From Streptomyces sp. NBC_01465 (GTDB taxonomy: Bacteria; Actinomycetota; Actinomycetes; Streptomycetales; Streptomycetaceae): a DNA stretch of 64,000 bases. This document shows, piece after piece, positions 17,393-25,480 of the stretch (position 1 is the first letter of the stretch; each line of letters begins with the position of its first letter). The notes beneath the pieces are model-generated. The model did no database searches. It was not told where the DNA came from and worked only from the letters and a program-made list of their open reading frames with translations. Location: NCBI RefSeq assembly GCF_036227325.1, contig NZ_CP109467.1:4154001-4218000 (forward strand), written 5' to 3'. A program made the position numbers and the translations under genes.

Positions 17393-18904
17393 ATGACGAG
17401 CGTGCAGAGAGACGTCGAGGACGCCCCCGGCCCCCAGGATGTCGTGCGGCCCACGCAGCAGGACGAGGTCGCGACGGCCGGCAGCGAGCTGATCGGCGGG
17501 CCCGTCGGCCGTTTCGCCCGGCTCGGGACCGGGCCCGGCTACGGCTGGCTGACGCCGGTGCGGGTCGTGGTGCTCGTGGCGCTCGGGATGTTCGCGCTCG
17601 GCATGGTGCAGAAGATGCCCTGCTACGACTGGGCCTGGTTCCAGGGCGCCACCTCCCAGTACACGCACGCCTGTTACTCCGACATCCCGCACCTCTATGT
17701 CGGGCGCGGCTTCGCCGACGACCTCGTCCCGTACTTCGACAGCTTCAACGGCGACATGCAGTACCTCGAATACCCCGTCCTGACCGGCCTGTTCATGGAG
17801 GTCGCCTCCTGGCTGACCCCGCACGGCGGCTCGATGCAGCACCGCGAGCAGGTCTACTGGATGGTCAACGCGGGGATGCTGATGATCTGTACGGCGGTCA
17901 TCGCCGCCTGCGTCGCCCGCACGCACCGACGCCGCCCCTGGGACGCTCTGCTGCTCGCCCTGGCGCCCGCCTTCGCGCTCACCTCCACCATCAACTGGGA
18001 CCTGTTCGCGGTCGCGCTGACGGCCGCGGCGATGCTGATGTGGTCGCGGAGCAGGCCCCTCGCCTTCGGGATTCTGATCGGCCTTGCGACCGCCGCGAAG
18101 CTCTACCCCGTACTGATCCTGGGGCCGGTTCTCCTGCTGTGCTGGCGGGCCAAGAAGTGGCGGGAGTTCCTGACCGCGCTGCTGGGCGCCGCAGCGGCCT
18201 GGCTGGTGGTGGACCTTCCGGTGATGTTCCTCGCCCCCGAGGGGTTCAAGAAGTTCTGGACCTTCAGCCACGACCGCGGGGTCGACTTCGGCTCGTTCTG
18301 GCTGATCATCCAGCAGCGCTGGGTCCCCAGCGGCCTCGACACCGACATGGTCAACGACGTCTCGATCCTGCTGATGCTGCTGGCCTGCGGTGGTTTGGCG
18401 GCGCTCGCCCTGATGGCGCCGCGACGTCCGCGCCTGGCCCAGCTCGCGTTCCTGGTCGTCGCGGCGTTCATCCTCACCAACAAGGTCTATTCACCGCAGT
18501 ACGTACTGTGGCTGATCCCCCTCGCCGCCCTCGCCCGGCCGCGCTGGCGGGACTTCCTGATCTGGCAGGCCTGCGAGTCGATGTACTTCCTGGGCATCTG
18601 GCTCTACCTGGCGTTCATCGGCAGCGGCGACAAGCCGAAGGGGCTGCCGCAGGACGGCTATCAGTGGGCGATCATCCTGCACCTGGTGGGGACGCTGTAC
18701 CTCTGCGCGGTGATCGTGCGGGACATCCTCATGCCGGAGCGCGACGTCGTACGCAAGGACGGATCGGACGACCCCTCGGGCGGTGTGCTGGACGGTGCGC
18801 CGGACGAGTTCGTCATGGGGGCCGCCGCGCATCCGCCGCGGCATGCCGCGCACCACTACGAGGACCAGGTCGTGGAGTGGGGCTCGGAGCACTGGAAACG
18901 GTAG
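17393..18904 (+). CDS. Integral membrane glycosyltransferase (GT87-like)
   Basis: Polytopic protein of 503 residues with about ten membrane helices, resembling polyprenyl-phosphate-dependent mannosyl/arabinosyl transferases of the GT87 family. Conserved-looking parts are YLEYPVLTGLFMEV, STINWDLFAVALTAAAM, ATAAKLYPVLILGPV and NKVYSPQYVLWLIPLAAL. The Asp in NWDL and the loop between helices 1 and 2 (YSDIPHLYVGRG) fit this family's sugar-transfer loop. The cytoplasmic C-terminus is charged. The start is ATG 17393; an in-frame ATG nine bases upstream is possible. Acceptor and sugar are unknown; the neighbours suggest an envelope glycan. Confidence 0.85.
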   Translation: MTSVQRDVEDAPGPQDVVRPTQQDEVATAGSELIGGPVGRFARLGTGPGYGWLTPVRVVVLVALGMFALGMVQKMPCYDWAWFQGATSQYTHACYSDIPHLYVGRGFADDLVPYFDSFNGDMQYLEYPVLTGLFMEVASWLTPHGGSMQHREQVYWMVNAGMLMICTAVIAACVARTHRRRPWDALLLALAPAFALTSTINWDLFAVALTAAAMLMWSRSRPLAFGILIGLATAAKLYPVLILGPVLLLCWRAKKWREFLTALLGAAAAWLVVDLPVMFLAPEGFKKFWTFSHDRGVDFGSFWLIIQQRWVPSGLDTDMVNDVSILLMLLACGGLAALALMAPRRPRLAQLAFLVVAAFILTNKVYSPQYVLWLIPLAALARPRWRDFLIWQACESMYFLGIWLYLAFIGSGDKPKGLPQDGYQWAIILHLVGTLYLCAVIVRDILMPERDVVRKDGSDDPSGGVLDGAPDEFVMGAAAHPPRHAAHHYEDQVVEWGSEHWKR

Positions 18905-18927
18905 CCGTACCAGCCGTACGCAGAGGA

Positions 18928-18962
18928 AAAGGGCTCCCCCGGACCAGCCGGAGGAGCCCTTT
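18928..18962. terminator. Bidirectional terminator between convergent genes
   Basis: 15-base stem with one internal mismatch. It is flanked by AAAA on the left and TTT on the right, so it can serve both converging genes (ends at 18904 and 18992). Confidence 0.8.
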
Positions 18963-18991
18963 CCGCGTATCGCTCAGCTACGTGCTGCTGC

Positions 18992-20023
18992 TCAGCGGTC
19001 GACGAGGCGGTCGAACTGCGTTGTCGTGTGGCGCAGATGGGCCACCAGCTCGTCCCCCACCCGCGGCTCCTGCGCGTCCGAGGGCACGAACAGGATCGAC
19101 ACCTGCATGTGCGGCGGCTCGGCGAACCAGCGCTGCTTGCCCGCCCATACGAACGGCGACAGATTGCGGTTCACGGTCGCCAGACCCGCCCGCGCCACAC
19201 CCTTGGCGCGCGGCATCATCCCGTGCAGCGCCTTCGGCGCCTCCAGGCCGACCCCGTGCGAGGTGCCGCCGGCGACGACGACCAGCCAGCCGTCCGATGC
19301 GGCCTTCTGCTGGCGGTAGCCGAAGCGGTCGCCCTTGGAGACGCGGGTGACGTCCAGGACGGCGCCCCGGTACTCCGTGGCCTCGTGGTCGCCCAGCCAG
19401 AGCCGGGTGCCGATCCGCGCACGGAAGCGGGTCTGCGGGAACTGCTGCTGCAGCCGGGCGAGTTCCTCGGCACGCAGATGGCTGACGAACATGGTGTGCA
19501 GCGGGAGGCGTGCGGACCGCAGCCGGTCCATCCAGCCGATGACCTCCTCGACGGCGTCGGAGCCGTCGGTGCGGTCGAGCGGCAGGTGCAGGGCGAAGCC
19601 CTCCAGCCGTACGTCATCGATCGCCGTCTGCAGCCGGCCGAGGTCCTCCTGGGCGACGCCGTGGCGCTTCATCGAGCTCATGCACTCGATGACGACGCGG
19701 GCGCCCACCAGGGCGTGCACGCCGTCGACGGAGGAGACCGAACGGATCACCCGGTCCGGCAGCGGAACGGGCTCCTCGCCCCGTCTGAAGGGCGTCAGGA
19801 CGAGCAGGTCGCCGCCGAACCAGTCCTTCATCCGGGCCGCTTCGTAGGTGGTGCCGACGGCGAGCATGTCGGATCCGAAGCGGGTCACCTCGTCGGCGAG
19901 CCGTTCGTGGCCGAAGCCGTATCCGTTGCCCTTGCAGACCGGCACTATGCCCGGGAACTGCTCGGTGACCGACTTCTGGTGCGCCCGCCAGCGCGCGGTG
20001 TCGACGTAGAGGGAGAGCGCCAT
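18992..20023 (-). CDS. Alanine-racemase-fold PLP protein, probably not a standard racemase
   Basis: 343-residue fold-type III PLP protein. The PLP lysine region is present (VPVCKGNGYGFGHERLA) and the second-domain barrel sequence VSKGDRFGYRQQ can be aligned. However, the segment that carries the second catalytic tyrosine in alanine racemases (GYxDGYPR) reads AGGTSHGVG, so one acid/base residue is missing. Start ATG 20023. It is 65 bp downstream of femX on the same strand, suggesting a role with peptidoglycan precursors or peptide-bridge amino acids. It could be a different PLP enzyme or a regulator; the substrate is unknown. Confidence 0.75.
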   Translation of the reverse strand: MALSLYVDTARWRAHQKSVTEQFPGIVPVCKGNGYGFGHERLADEVTRFGSDMLAVGTTYEAARMKDWFGGDLLVLTPFRRGEEPVPLPDRVIRSVSSVDGVHALVGARVVIECMSSMKRHGVAQEDLGRLQTAIDDVRLEGFALHLPLDRTDGSDAVEEVIGWMDRLRSARLPLHTMFVSHLRAEELARLQQQFPQTRFRARIGTRLWLGDHEATEYRGAVLDVTRVSKGDRFGYRQQKAASDGWLVVVAGGTSHGVGLEAPKALHGMMPRAKGVARAGLATVNRNLSPFVWAGKQRWFAEPPHMQVSILFVPSDAQEPRVGDELVAHLRHTTTQFDRLVDR

Positions 20024-20088
20024 GGCCGGGCCCGGAACCTTTCTGATGGCTGCGGTGTATGAGAGGTATGAACGGTCTTGGGGGAAGG

Positions 20089-21207
20089 TCAGCGACGCGA
20101 CATGTACATGTCGAGCGCCTTGTGGAGCAGCTTGTTCAGCGGGAAGTCCCACTCGCCGACGTACTCGACGGCCTCGCCGCCGGTGCCCACCTTGAACTGG
20201 ATCAGGCCGAAGAGGTGGTCGGTCTCGTCCAGCGAGTCGGAGATGCCGCGCAGGTCGTACACCGTGGCGCCCATCGCGTACGCGTCGCGCAGCATTCGCC
20301 ACTGCATCGCGTTCGAGGGCCGGACCTCGCGGCCGATGTTGTCGGAGGCACCGTAGGAGTACCAGACGTGGCCGCCGACGACGAGCATCGTCGCCGCGGA
20401 GAGGTTCACCCCGTTGTGGCGGGCGAAGTACAGGCGCATCCGGTTGGGGTCCTCGGAGTTGAGGACGGTCCACATGCGCTGGAAGTACGAGAGCGGGCGC
20501 GGGCGGAAGTGATCGCGCTCGGCCGTGATCTCGTACAGCCGCTGCCACTCGGCAAGGTCCTCGTAGCTGCCCTGGACGACCTCGACGCCGGCCTTCTCGG
20601 CCTTCTTGATGTTGCGCCGCCACAGTTGGTTGAAGCCCTTGAGGACGTCGTCGAGGGAGCGGCCCGCGAGCGGCACCTGGAAGACGTAGCGGGGCTGTAC
20701 GTCACCGAAGCCGGCGCCGCCGTCCTCGCCCTGCTGCCAGCCCATCTTCCGCAGCCGGTCGGCGACTTCGAAGGCGCGCGGCTCGATGTGGCTGGCCTCG
20801 ACGTCGCGCAGCCGCTTCACGTCCGGGTCCTGGATGCCCGACTTGATCGCGGTCGAGTTCCAGCGGCGGATGACGACGGGCGGGCCCATCTTCACCGAGA
20901 AGGCGCCCTGGTTCTTGAGGTGCGCCAGCATCGGCTGCAGCCAGTCGTCCAGGTTCGGGGCGTACCAGTTGATGACCGGGCCCTCGGGGAGGTACGCGAG
21001 ATAGCGCTTGATCTTGGGCAGCTGCCGGTAGAGCACCAGGCCGGCGCCCACGAGCTCACCGGACTTGTCGAACCAGCCCAGGCTCTCGGAGCGCCACTCG
21101 GTCTTGACGTCTGCCCATGCCGGGACCTGGCAGTGACTCGCCGACGGCAGACTCTGGATGTAGGCCAGATGCTGCTCTCGGCTGATGGTCCTCAGGGTCA
21201 GGCTCAT
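20089..21207 (-). CDS. femX: FemX-type peptidyltransferase (lipid II interpeptide bridge)
   Basis: FemABX family enzyme that transfers an amino acid, glycine in Streptomyces with LL-diaminopimelate, from charged tRNA to lipid II as the first cross-bridge residue. The 372-residue product has two GNAT-like FemAB domains: QVPAWADVKTEW and GPPVVIRRW in the first; RNIKKAEKAGVEV, the coiled helical arm and the C-terminal YDLRGISDSLDETDHLFGLIQFKVGTGG block in the second. ATG 21207 has AGGAG upstream. In S. coelicolor the equivalent locus (SCO3904, from memory) is the essential femX. Confidence 0.9.
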   Translation of the reverse strand: MSLTLRTISREQHLAYIQSLPSASHCQVPAWADVKTEWRSESLGWFDKSGELVGAGLVLYRQLPKIKRYLAYLPEGPVINWYAPNLDDWLQPMLAHLKNQGAFSVKMGPPVVIRRWNSTAIKSGIQDPDVKRLRDVEASHIEPRAFEVADRLRKMGWQQGEDGGAGFGDVQPRYVFQVPLAGRSLDDVLKGFNQLWRRNIKKAEKAGVEVVQGSYEDLAEWQRLYEITAERDHFRPRPLSYFQRMWTVLNSEDPNRMRLYFARHNGVNLSAATMLVVGGHVWYSYGASDNIGREVRPSNAMQWRMLRDAYAMGATVYDLRGISDSLDETDHLFGLIQFKVGTGGEAVEYVGEWDFPLNKLLHKALDMYMSRR

Positions 21208-21306
21208 ACGGGGCGCTCCTCGGCAGGCGTGTCTCGCGCCGAAGCCTACTGCGCCGGGGTTGCGCCCCGTCTGGCCGCAGGGGGAGTGAAGGGACCGCGG
21301 GCGCCG

Positions 21307-21624
21307 CTAGCCGCCCACCACCCCGCCGAAGAGGCCGCCGTGGGCCATGGCGATGAAGAAGCCGACGGCGGCGGCGCCGAGGCCGAGGATCACCAGGAAC
21401 CTCTCGCGGGTCGTGACCGAGACGAACATCCCGTACGCACCGGTGAGGATCCCCACCAGGCCCGCCCAGGAGCTCAGCAGATGCAGGTTGTGGAAGAACG
21501 AGGTGGCGAAGGCCACCGCACCGAGGACCACGGTCAGCGCGACCAGGGTGTCCTGCAGCGGATGGGGCTTGCCGTCCGTGGCGAAGAGGGAGGCGGCGGG
21601 GTTGGGTCGTACTGCCTGTGCCAT
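21307..21624 (-). CDS. Small membrane protein (about 105 aa, three to four helices)
   Basis: Integral membrane protein with three to four hydrophobic helices separated by short loops (LVALTVVLGAVAFATSFF, WAGLVGILTGAYGMFVSV, FLVILGLGAAAVGFFIAM). A perfect GGAGG lies seven bases before ATG 21624. No catalytic residue stands out. It is conserved at this place in streptomycetes and divergent from the rpsF operon. Function unknown. Confidence 0.75.
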   Translation of the reverse strand: MAQAVRPNPAASLFATDGKPHPLQDTLVALTVVLGAVAFATSFFHNLHLLSSWAGLVGILTGAYGMFVSVTTRERFLVILGLGAAAVGFFIAMAHGGLFGGVVGG

Positions 21625-21843
21625 GAGGCACCTCCTGGCATAAGGCGGCGCAGAGTAGCGCCGCACACACCCGATGTGTACAGAGTGGCTCCCCCGACGG
21701 CCGGATTTCAACCGGAAGCCCGTGTGCGGGTACTCTGTACGGTCTGCACCGGTGTCTGCCCTCGCTGCACGGCAAGCCACCTCCTCAGGGAGATGAATTG
21801 TCAGTGGCGGCCGATACCGTTGCATACGCATCACGACCCTCCT

Positions 21844-21862
21844 GCCACGGAACGACCGTGGC
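21844..21862 (+). ncRNA. Hairpin in the rpsF leader, possible S6:S18 autoregulatory site
   Basis: A seven-base stem (GCCACGG / CCGTGGC) with an AACGA loop lies 14 bases upstream of the AAAGGAGG ribosome site of rpsF. Many bacteria regulate rpsF-rpsR by binding S6:S18 to a leader RNA hairpin containing a conserved CCG. The location and CCG fit, but I cannot confirm the published secondary structure. Confidence 0.3.
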
Positions 21863-21890
21863 CGCTGAGTCCAAAGGAGGTGGGTTCTAC

Positions 21891-22181
21891 ATGCGTCACT
21901 ACGAAATGATGGTCATCCTCGACCCCGATCTCGAGGAGCGCGCTGTCTCCCCGCTGATCGAGAACTTCCTCTCCGTCGTCCGCGAGGGCAACGGAAAGGT
22001 TGAGAAGGTCGACACCTGGGGCCGTCGTCGTCTCGCTTACGAGATCAAGAAGAAGCCCGAGGGCATCTACTCGGTCATCGACCTGCAGGCCGAGCCTGCG
22101 GTCGTCAAGGAGCTCGACCGCCAGATGAACCTGAACGAGTCGGTCCTCCGGACCAAGGTCCTCCGTCCCGAGACCCACTGA
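21891..22181 (+). CDS. rpsF: 30S ribosomal protein S6
   Basis: 96-residue S6 beginning [16 protein letters not shown] with the [10 protein letters not shown] motif. It sits at the platform of the 30S subunit as a dimer with S18. ATG 21891 follows an excellent AAAGGAGG, which rules out longer upstream in-frame starts. First gene of the rpsF-ssb-rpsR-rplI operon. Confidence 0.97.
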   Translation: MRHYEMMVILDPDLEERAVSPLIENFLSVVREGNGKVEKVDTWGRRRLAYEIKKKPEGIYSVIDLQAEPAVVKELDRQMNLNESVLRTKVLRPETH

Positions 22182-22255
22182 GCTTCTAGCTCAGAGGTCA
22201 TCGGGTCCGAGTAGCAACAAGCAGCCAGAAGCAATCCCCGCCGAGAGGTTCACCC

Positions 22256-22870
22256 ATGGCAGGCGAGACCGTCATCACGGTCGTCGGCAATCTCGTCGAC
22301 GACCCCGAGCTGCGCTTCACCCCGTCCGGTGCGGCGGTCGCGAAGTTCCGTGTCGCGTCCACTCCCCGCATCTTCGACCGGCAGACCAATGAGTGGAAGG
22401 ACGGCGAAGGCCTGTTCCTCACCTGCTCGGTCTGGCGTCAGGCGGCGGAGAACGTCGCGGAGTCGCTTACGCGAGGCATGCGCGTCATCGTGCAGGGCCG
22501 GCTGAAGCAGCGGTCGTACGACGACCGCGAGGGCGTCAAGCGCACGGTCTACGAGCTGGACGTCGAGGAAGTCGGCCCCAGCCTCAAGAGCGCCACGGCC
22601 AAGGTCACCAAGACCAGTGGTCGCGGTGGTCAGGGCGGCCAGGGTGGCGGCTACGGCGGCGGAGGCGGCCAGCAGGGCGGCGGCAACTGGGGCGGAGCCC
22701 CCAGCGGAGGCCAGCAGGGCGGTGGCGGTGCACCCGCCGACGACCCGTGGGCCACCAGCGCGCCGGCCGGTGGCGGCCAGCAGCAGGGCGGCGGCAGCTG
22801 GGGCTCGAGCTCCGGCGGTGCCGGTGCCGGCAACTCTGGCGGCGGCTACTCGGACGAGCCGCCCTTCTAG
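22256..22870 (+). CDS. ssb: Single-stranded DNA-binding protein
   Basis: Protects ssDNA in replication and recruits partners through its C-terminal tip. Of 204 residues, 1-115 form the OB fold ([44 protein letters not shown]). A long Gly/Gln-rich linker follows, ending in the acidic tip DEPPF. ATG 22256. Placement between rpsF and rpsR identifies it as the main, replicative SSB (in S. coelicolor the second paralogue is elsewhere and linked to sporulation). Confidence 0.97.
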   Translation: MAGETVITVVGNLVDDPELRFTPSGAAVAKFRVASTPRIFDRQTNEWKDGEGLFLTCSVWRQAAENVAESLTRGMRVIVQGRLKQRSYDDREGVKRTVYELDVEEVGPSLKSATAKVTKTSGRGGQGGQGGGYGGGGGQQGGGNWGGAPSGGQQGGGGAPADDPWATSAPAGGGQQQGGGSWGSSSGGAGAGNSGGGYSDEPPF

Positions 22871-22911
22871 GGCAGTTCGTTCCCACTTCTTGATCACACA
22901 GGAGAAACACC

Positions 22912-23148
22912 ATGGCGAAGCCGCCTGTGCGCAAGCCTAAGAAGAAGGTCTGCGCTTTCTGCAAGGACAAGACCGTTTACGTGGACTACAAGGACACGAA
23001 CATGCTGCGGAAGTTCATTTCCGACCGCGGCAAGATCCGTGCCCGCCGCGTGACCGGCAACTGCACGCAGCACCAGCGTGACGTCGCAACGGCTGTGAAG
23101 AACAGCCGTGAGATGGCGCTGCTGCCCTACACGTCGACCGCGCGATAA
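22912..23148 (+). CDS. rpsR: 30S ribosomal protein S18, zinc-ribbon (C+) form
   Basis: 78 residues. CAFC plus a third cysteine in TGNC mark the cysteine-containing, zinc-binding version. Streptomycetes usually also carry a cysteine-free paralogue induced by zinc starvation, which is not in this window. ATG 22912 has AGGAGA upstream. Confidence 0.97.
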   Translation: MAKPPVRKPKKKVCAFCKDKTVYVDYKDTNMLRKFISDRGKIRARRVTGNCTQHQRDVATAVKNSREMALLPYTSTAR

Positions 23149-23166
23149 GGGAAGGGTGACCGAAAA

Positions 23167-23613
23167 ATGAAGATCATCCTCACCCACGAGGTCGCTGGCC
23201 TCGGTTCCGCCGGTGACGTCGTTGACGTCAAGGACGGTTACGCCCGCAACTACCTGGTCCCGCGTGGTTTCGCGATCCGCTGGACCAAGGGTGGCGAGCA
23301 GGACGTGGCGCAGATTCGCCGCGCCCGCAAGATCCACGAGATCGCGACGATCGAGCAGGCCAACGAGGTCAAGGCCAAGCTCGAGAGCGTGAAGGTCCGT
23401 CTGGCTGTTCGCTCCGGCGACGCCGGCCGTCTCTTCGGCTCCGTCACCCCGGCGGACATCGCCGCGGCGATCAAGACCGCCGGTGGCCCGGTTGTCGACA
23501 AGCGCCGTGTCGAGCTCGGTTCGCCGATCAAGACCCTGGGCTCCCACGAGGTCTCCGTGCGTCTGCACGCCGACGTCGCTGCGAAGCTCGGCGTCGAGGT
23601 CGTTGCTGCCTGA
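23167..23613 (+). CDS. rplI: 50S ribosomal protein L9
   Basis: 148 residues beginning [38 protein letters not shown], the typical L9 N-terminal domain, followed by the long connecting helix and a C-terminal domain. Last gene of the operon, 18 bp after rpsR; a strong terminator follows. Confidence 0.97.
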   Translation: MKIILTHEVAGLGSAGDVVDVKDGYARNYLVPRGFAIRWTKGGEQDVAQIRRARKIHEIATIEQANEVKAKLESVKVRLAVRSGDAGRLFGSVTPADIAAAIKTAGGPVVDKRRVELGSPIKTLGSHEVSVRLHADVAAKLGVEVVAA

Positions 23614-23639
23614 TCGCAGCAATCGCTCGTAGAGCAGTA

Positions 23640-23673
23640 GAGAGGGCCGCACCCCACGGGGTGCGGCCCTCTC
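23640..23673 (+). terminator. Terminator of the rpsF-ssb-rpsR-rplI operon
   Basis: Sixteen-base perfect stem with a minimal AC centre, beginning 27 bases after the rplI stop. Confidence 0.85.
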
Positions 23674-23674
23674 G

Positions 23675-23708
23675 CTGTTTGCCTGTTTCACGTGAAACAG
23701 GCAAACAG
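23675..23708. other. Perfect 34-bp palindrome with parS site 4 at its centre
   Basis: parS (23685-23698) sits at the exact centre of 17-base perfect arms. This is the second extended parS in the window, with outer-arm bases different from those at 10471-10504. It lies between the rplI terminator and the convergent MATE gene end, so it could also end the leftward MATE transcript. Confidence 0.9.
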
Positions 23709-23718
23709 GGAATCAGCG

Positions 23719-25062
23719 TCAGCGGGTGGCGCCGGTGACGAGCCAGCGGCCCGAGCGGGCGCGAAGCCAGAGCGTCGCCAGGCGGACCACCATCATCAGC
23801 GTCATGGCCCACCACAGGGCGGTCAGACCGCCGCCCAGCGCGGGGACCAGCAGCGCGGCCGGGGTGAAGACGGCCAGCGTGACGAGCATGGCCCAGGCCA
23901 GATAGGGGCCGTCGCCCGCGCCCATCAGTACGCCGTCGAGGACGAAGACGATCCCTGCGACGGGCTGCGCGACCGCCACCACCAGCAGAGTGGGGAGCAG
24001 GGCGTTCTGGACCGACGGGTCGCTGGTGAACAGCGGGATGAACAGGGGGCGGGCGACGGCGACCAGGATGCCGAGAACTGTTCCTGAGGCGACTCCCCAC
24101 TGGACCATGCGCCGGCAGGCCTCCTGGGCGCCCTTGGTGTCACCGGCGCCCAGATAGCGGCCGATGATGGCCTGGCCCGCGATGGCGATGGCGTCGAGCG
24201 CGAAGGACAGCAGGCTCCACAGGGAGAGGACGATCTGATGGGCCGCGATCTCCGCGTCGCCCATACGGGCCGCGACGGCTGTGGCGATCATGAGGACGGC
24301 ACGCAGCGAGAGCGTACGGACGAGAAGGGGCACCCCGGCCTGGGCGCAGGCCCGGATCCCGGCGGCGTCGGGGCGCAGTGAGGCTCCGTGGCGCCGGGCT
24401 CCCCGTACGACCACGATCAGATAGGCGGCCACCATGCCGAACTGGGCGATCACCGTGCCCCAGGCGGAGCCCGCGATGCCGAGCCCGGCGCCGTACACGA
24501 GACCGGCGTTGAGCGCCGCGTTGGCGGAGAAGCCGCCCACGGCGACGTACAGGGGCGTCCTGGTGTTCTGGAGGCCGCGGAGCACGCCTGTGGCGGCCAG
24601 GACGACCAGCATGGCGGGGATGCCGAGGCTGGAGATCCGGAGATACGTGACCGCGTAGGGGGACGCGGTGTCGGAGGTGCCGAAGAGGGAGACCAGCCAG
24701 GGGGCCGTGGGCAGTACGACGGCGATGACGGCGGCGCCGAGCAGCAGGGCCAGCCAGATGCCGTCCATGCCCTGGCGGATGGCCGACTGGAGATCTCCGG
24801 CGCCGACCCGGCGGGCGACGGCGGCGGTGGTGGCGTAGGCGAGGAAGACGAAGATGCTCACCGCGGTGGTGAGCAGAGCCGCGGCGACTCCGAGACCGGC
24901 CAGTTGCGGGGTGCCGAGATGGCCGACGACGGCACTGTCGACCATGACGAAGAGCGGCTCGGCGACGAGCGCGCCGAAGGCGGGGACGGCGAGAGAGACG
25001 ATCTCCCGGTCGTGGAGTCTTCGACTGCGTTTCGGTGGAGCGGGGGCCTGTGCCATGGGCAT
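23719..25062 (-). CDS. MATE family efflux transporter (DinF-like)
   Basis: Multidrug/toxic-compound extrusion protein of 447 residues with twelve helices, of the DinF subfamily. Conserved parts are the helix-1 segment SLAVPAFGALVAEPLFVMVDSAVVGHLGT and VATAVAARMGDAEIAAHQIVLSLW-like sequence in the second half. ATG 25062 has GGAAGA nine bases upstream; a TTG one codon earlier and an ATG two codons later are less likely. Exports cationic or organic compounds using Na+ or H+; substrate unknown. Divergent from dnaB. Confidence 0.9.
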   Translation of the reverse strand: MPMAQAPAPPKRSRRLHDREIVSLAVPAFGALVAEPLFVMVDSAVVGHLGTPQLAGLGVAAALLTTAVSIFVFLAYATTAAVARRVGAGDLQSAIRQGMDGIWLALLLGAAVIAVVLPTAPWLVSLFGTSDTASPYAVTYLRISSLGIPAMLVVLAATGVLRGLQNTRTPLYVAVGGFSANAALNAGLVYGAGLGIAGSAWGTVIAQFGMVAAYLIVVVRGARRHGASLRPDAAGIRACAQAGVPLLVRTLSLRAVLMIATAVAARMGDAEIAAHQIVLSLWSLLSFALDAIAIAGQAIIGRYLGAGDTKGAQEACRRMVQWGVASGTVLGILVAVARPLFIPLFTSDPSVQNALLPTLLVVAVAQPVAGIVFVLDGVLMGAGDGPYLAWAMLVTLAVFTPAALLVPALGGGLTALWWAMTLMMVVRLATLWLRARSGRWLVTGATR

Positions 25063-25480
25063 CAATCTAATCTTCCACAGGTAAGAGATGCAATGCCTAT
25101 TCGATCCTTACCTGGCGGTTCGTTTCCGCTTCGGCTGCGTGCCGTTTGTCGCGATCTTGGTCCGGTCGGGAAAGTTTTTCTCCCCCACAGCCGGTGGATG
25201 ACGAAAGTGCAGGTCAAGTGAGGTGTCGGGGTGTGAGGAAATTGTTGTCCACAGCGCTGTCCCCCGGGTCGTGCACAGGTTTTGGCGACTTCTCCACAGC
25301 AACGGGTCCGTCACCCACAGGGCCTGTGGATAACCAGATTGGCTGACGTCGGCGACAGGCCTACCGTGGACCGTCGCCCGACGCGCCGGAATCGGAGCCG
25401 GGCGTCTCATTTGTCAGAGCCGTGCCGTAAGAAAGAGTGGCACGGCGAGGTCCGCGGAGCGGACGGGAGGAGGCGGCCCG
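25063..25480. other. Intergenic region upstream of dnaB with DnaA-box cluster
   Basis: 418 bp without a gene. It contains three good DnaA boxes within 90 bp (25245-25253, 25290-25298, 25325-25333) and further degenerate CCACA motifs near 25072, 25185 and 25315. Local GC is lower than in flanking genes. The dnaB ribosome site (GGGAGGAGG) lies at its right end. Confidence 0.75.
25245..25333. promoter_or_regulatory. Three DnaA boxes upstream of dnaB
   Basis: TTGTCCACA at 25245-25253 (the Streptomyces consensus), TTCTCCACA at 25290-25298, and TTATCCACA read on the minus strand at 25325-25333 (the E. coli consensus). The last is about 150 bp before the dnaB start. Suggests DnaA control of helicase expression or a DnaA-titration site; too few boxes for oriC. 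Confidence 0.65.

Noticed and set aside
18992..20023. Straight call as alanine racemase (alr)
   Set aside because: Second catalytic tyrosine segment is missing and length is below the usual, so only a fold-level call is justified.
25245..25333. oriC
   Set aside because: Only three DnaA boxes; Streptomyces oriC has many more and lies between dnaA and dnaN, which are not in this window.
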